From Sedimentisphaerales bacterium (GTDB lineage: Bacteria > Planctomycetota > Phycisphaerae > Sedimentisphaerales > SG8-4), in the NCBI GenBank assembly GCA_016932895.1, contig JAFGCA010000303.1, forward strand, positions 1 through 12,771: DNA of 12,771 bases. Reading direction: 5' to 3'. The notes under the pieces are model-generated. The model saw only the letters and a list, made by a program, of their open reading frames with translations. It was not told where the DNA came from and searched no databases. Below, piece after piece: positions 10,735-12,771 of the stretch (positions are counted from its first letter, which is position 1; every line of letters begins with the position of its first letter). Both the position numbers and the translations under genes were made by a program.

Positions 10735-11880
10735 CTATTGTGGCCCATAGGACCGGTAGGGCAGATTGATCGGATAATTGGAGCTCACTTCCTCGTAATC
10801 ATCCAGCCAGCAGGCTTCCGGATCGCTTTCAAAGACCAGGAAACGCCCGCTGTCGATGTCCTCGGCGGCGCGGTGATACTTGAAGTAGGTACGGCCGTCG
10901 AACCGGCCCAGGATTTCGATCTTCCCGGTCGAGTGGGACATCGTGTAGCGCAGCCGCTTGGCCAGACCGGAGACGCGCGACTTGGCCTGCTCCACGATGT
11001 CACAACCCTCTTCGATGGGGACGGTGTAGGCCCGGTTGCCCACGGCCGGACGACACTGGAAGATGTAGTAAGGAGCCGCTCCCACGAAAGACAGCTTGCC
11101 GAGCAGCTCCGCCAGCACGTCCGGGTCGTCGTTGACGCCGCGCAGCAAAGGCATCTGATTGGCCGTGACGGCGCCGGCCTTCTGCAGCAACTGAAGCGCC
11201 CGCACGGCAATATCCGTCAGCTCGCGCGGATGCACGAAATGGGTCATGAAGTAAATTCTCTTGTACGACGTACTATACCGCTCGACCATCTCCAGCAGAC
11301 TGGGGTCGTTCACGATCCGGTGCGGATTGAAGGCGGGAATCTTGGTGCCGATGCGAATGATCTGAACGTGCTCGATCTCCCGCAACCGACGGACGATCGC
11401 GACGAGCTTTCCCGTGGCCAGGGCCAGGGGATCGCCTCCGGTCAACAGCACGTTCGTGACTTCCTCGTGCTCTTCGATATACTCCATCGCCCCGGGAACG
11501 TCGCGCAGGTACTCCATCTGCGGCTTGATGAAGACCCGCTTGCGAAAACAGTACCGGCAGATGCCGTCGCATACGTTGCTGACCAGAAGCAGAACCGTCG
11601 AGTTGTATTTGTGCTCGACACCGGGCATCACCGTGTAGGTCTTCTCGTCGGACGGATCGAGCCGCCCCCACGGCTCCAGCTCCTCCAGGGACGGTACGAT
11701 GATCCGGCGAATCGGGTCGGCCGGATCGTCCCAGTCGATCAAAGAAAGGTAGTAATCGTTGCTGCGAAACGCAAATTGCTCCGTCACCGGCCGCAACCGG
11801 CCGCGCTCCACATCTCGCAACGGTTCGATCTGGTCTATCCTTGTCAGGTACCTGCAATGCCGTGCTGAACCTGTTGACAT
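10735..11880 (-). CDS. KamA-family radical SAM protein (aminomutase-like)
   Basis: This 381-residue protein has ATG 11880 preceded by GGGGAG (11889-11894) at eight bases. It has the radical-SAM cluster C104-x3-C108-x2-C111 (C-D-G-I-C-R-Y-C-F-R-K-R) and the S-adenosylmethionine-binding T-G-G-D-P-L (147-152). The barrel follows that of lysine 2,3-aminomutase through P-Y-Y-I-F-Q-C (270-276). Such enzymes use a 4Fe-4S cluster, SAM and PLP to move an amino group from the alpha to the beta carbon. K320 (S-T-G-K-I) aligns with the PLP lysine, but the usual G-G-G-G-K loop is reduced. The two aspartates that recognise lysine in the clostridial enzyme align with R277 and about M314. Lysine is therefore an unlikely substrate, and the gene should not be named kamA. 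It sits 32 bases after the sugar transferase gene on the same strand, so a role in glycan modification or a regulated side pathway is possible. Confidence 0.9.
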   Translation of the reverse strand: MSTGSARHCRYLTRIDQIEPLRDVERGRLRPVTEQFAFRSNDYYLSLIDWDDPADPIRRIIVPSLEELEPWGRLDPSDEKTYTVMPGVEHKYNSTVLLLVSNVCDGICRYCFRKRVFIKPQMEYLRDVPGAMEYIEEHEEVTNVLLTGGDPLALATGKLVAIVRRLREIEHVQIIRIGTKIPAFNPHRIVNDPSLLEMVERYSTSYKRIYFMTHFVHPRELTDIAVRALQLLQKAGAVTANQMPLLRGVNDDPDVLAELLGKLSFVGAAPYYIFQCRPAVGNRAYTVPIEEGCDIVEQAKSRVSGLAKRLRYTMSHSTGKIEILGRFDGRTYFKYHRAAEDIDSGRFLVFESDPEACWLDDYEEVSSNYPINLPYRSYGPQ

Positions 11881-11912
11881 TCGCGTTGCTCCCCTTTGAA
11901 TTCTCTTCCATT

Positions 11913-12530
11913 CTACCCGGACTGCGAATCTCCCCGCGTACGTTCGGACGCGGAATAGTTCCGCTCGTAAATCCCGGTACGCCTGAACACCCGCGCCAAG
12001 GTCGCCAGGAGAATCCGTCCATCCAGCGCTAAACTCGCGCTCTCCACGTATTTCACGTCGAGCTCCAGCTTTTCTTCACGGGTAAGTCTCCCCCGCCCGG
12101 AAACCTGCGCCAACCCCGTCAGGCCGGGTTTAACCAACAGCCGCCGTTTCTGGCGCTCATTCCATTCCCGGACTTGCGACACATACAACGGTCGTGGACC
12201 AACGAGGCTCATGTCGCCTTTTACTATGTTAACAAGTTGGGGCAGTTCGTCAAGAGAATACTCGCGCAGCCGGCGTCCAAACCAGGTGAGTCGGGGATCA
12301 GCGCCTGATTTTGGGCTCGGTCCGAACGGGTCGGCGTCGAGCCTCATCGTTCGGAACTTGTAGAAAACAAAGGGTTTACCGCTTTTGCCCACTCTCTCCT
12401 GTTTAAAAACAGCCGGTCCCGGGCTGCTAAGCCGGATAACAATGACAATCACCGCCAGGAAGGGCGACAGGACCACAAGCGAAAAGCTCGCAATCAGCAC
12501 GTCAAACGTTCTTTTCAGGAAATCTCGCAT
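11913..12530 (-). CDS. phosphoglycosyl transferase (bacterial sugar transferase, PglC/WcaJ core type)
   Basis: This enzyme transfers a sugar phosphate from a nucleotide sugar to undecaprenyl phosphate, the first membrane step of exopolysaccharide or glycan assembly. The 205-residue protein is the short form with only the catalytic core: one N-terminal membrane-inserting helix (about 10-32, with S22-P23) and no N-terminal multi-helix region. Family motifs are R-L-S-S-P-G-P-A-V-F-K-Q-E-R-V-G (33-48), Y-K-F-R-T-M (57-62), the catalytic D94-E95 in S-L-D-E-L-P-Q-L, G-D-M-S-L-V-G-P-R-P (105-114) and K-P-G-L-T-G-L-A-Q. All key residues are present. The region before the ATG has only a weak Shine-Dalgarno (GGACAG). 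It follows a glycosyltransferase gene by 87 bases and precedes the KamA-like gene by 32, so it is probably part of one operon. Confidence 0.95.
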   Translation of the reverse strand: MRDFLKRTFDVLIASFSLVVLSPFLAVIVIVIRLSSPGPAVFKQERVGKSGKPFVFYKFRTMRLDADPFGPSPKSGADPRLTWFGRRLREYSLDELPQLVNIVKGDMSLVGPRPLYVSQVREWNERQKRRLLVKPGLTGLAQVSGRGRLTREEKLELDVKYVESASLALDGRILLATLARVFRRTGIYERNYSASERTRGDSQSG

Positions 12531-12617
12531 TGTTTTCTGTCCGTTTTTGGCCTAATATCCGGCTCTCGTCGCGGCGTAGAAATGCCCGTTCACTTGCGTG
12601 TGGGCGCGCGCCATGGG

Positions 12618-12771
12618 CTAAAACAGGCTTACGTACTGGCGGGCCAGCACCTCGTAGGTGTGGGTGCGCCGAACGTATTGGCGCGCCCGGTTGCCCATCT
12701 CGGCGAGGTGATCGCGGGGCATTCGACGGATTTCCCTGGCGATGTCCGCCAGGGCCTGCGGGTTCTCGGCC
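12618..12771 (-). CDS. C-terminus of a glycosyltransferase (partial, cut by right edge)
   Basis: The minus strand holds an open frame from the right edge to a TAG at 12618-12620, encoding the last 50 residues of a protein. It reads A-E-N-P-Q-A-L-A-D-I at the start, then M-P-R-D-H-L-A-E-M-G-N-R-A-R-Q-Y-V and T-Y-E-V-L-A-R-Q-Y. This is the typical tail of GT4-type glycosyltransferases: the helix 'N-P-x-A-L-A-x-x-I', then 'x-M-G-x-x-A-R-x-Y-V', then 'W/Y-E-x-L-A-x-x-Y'. The catalytic part lies outside the window, so sugar specificity is unknown. It stands upstream of the phosphoglycosyl transferase gene on the same strand, consistent with a surface-polysaccharide locus continuing to the right. 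Confidence 0.8.
   Translation of the reverse strand, partial: AENPQALADIAREIRRMPRDHLAEMGNRARQYVRRTHTYEVLARQYVSLF

Noticed and set aside
10216..11868. 550-residue plus-strand open frame opposite the TIGR03790 and KamA-like genes
   Set aside because: It is a shadow frame with a His/Gln/Arg-rich composition. The minus strand carries two well-conserved proteins with Shine-Dalgarno sequences.

Overview
This 12.8-kb window is high-GC bacterial DNA. Its gene set points to an environmental Planctomycetota lineage, probably of the Phycisphaerae/Sedimentisphaerales kind. The clues are a TIGR03790-family exported protein, a Tat-exported type I sulfatase, and a long stretch of the degenerate dispersed repeats common between genes in such genomes. 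The assignment is an inference from gene content; no rRNA or other marker is present.

Layout. (1) Positions 1-142, minus strand: the start of a Tat-exported protein that runs off the left edge. (2) 264-1515, plus strand: two unrelated toxin-antitoxin modules in tandem, brnTA and then a DUF433/DUF5615 (VapBC45-like) pair. brnT appears to be read from a leaderless promoter with a perfect 17-bp palindrome between its -35 and -10 boxes. (3) 1577-2570, minus strand: an unrecognised lipoprotein and a 71-residue unknown protein, visibly less GC-rich than the rest. (4) 2587-3746: gene-free DNA. Its second half is a mosaic of dispersed short repeats, including a long imperfect hairpin. (5) 3747-5426, plus strand: glutamine-dependent NAD+ synthetase. 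(6) 5438-6724, minus strand: an exported fusion of a SagB-type nitroreductase-like domain and a DJ-1/PfpI-like domain, in which the hallmark residues of both halves appear to be replaced. (7) 7002-9450, plus strand: a Tat-exported sulfatase, then a VanZ-family membrane protein that looks like an internal duplication. (8) 12771-9433, minus strand: a probable surface-polysaccharide operon, in transcription order glycosyltransferase C-terminus (cut by the right edge), phosphoglycosyl (sugar) transferase, KamA-family radical SAM protein and TIGR03790 protein.

How the genes fit together. The right end looks like the edge of an exopolysaccharide or glycan-export locus. The phosphoglycosyl transferase would charge the lipid carrier, the glycosyltransferase would extend it, and the co-directional radical-SAM aminomutase homologue and exported TIGR03790 protein may act on the same product or simply share the transcript. 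The sulfatase would remove sulfate esters from polysaccharides outside the cytoplasm. The left end is an accessory region of toxin-antitoxin modules, small unknown genes and repeats. The most distinctive items are the doubly degenerate nitroreductase/DJ-1 fusion, the duplicated VanZ protein, the aminomutase homologue lacking both lysine-recognising aspartates, and the leaderless palindromic brnTA promoter. No CRISPR array, tRNA, rRNA, transposase gene or obvious prophage was seen.
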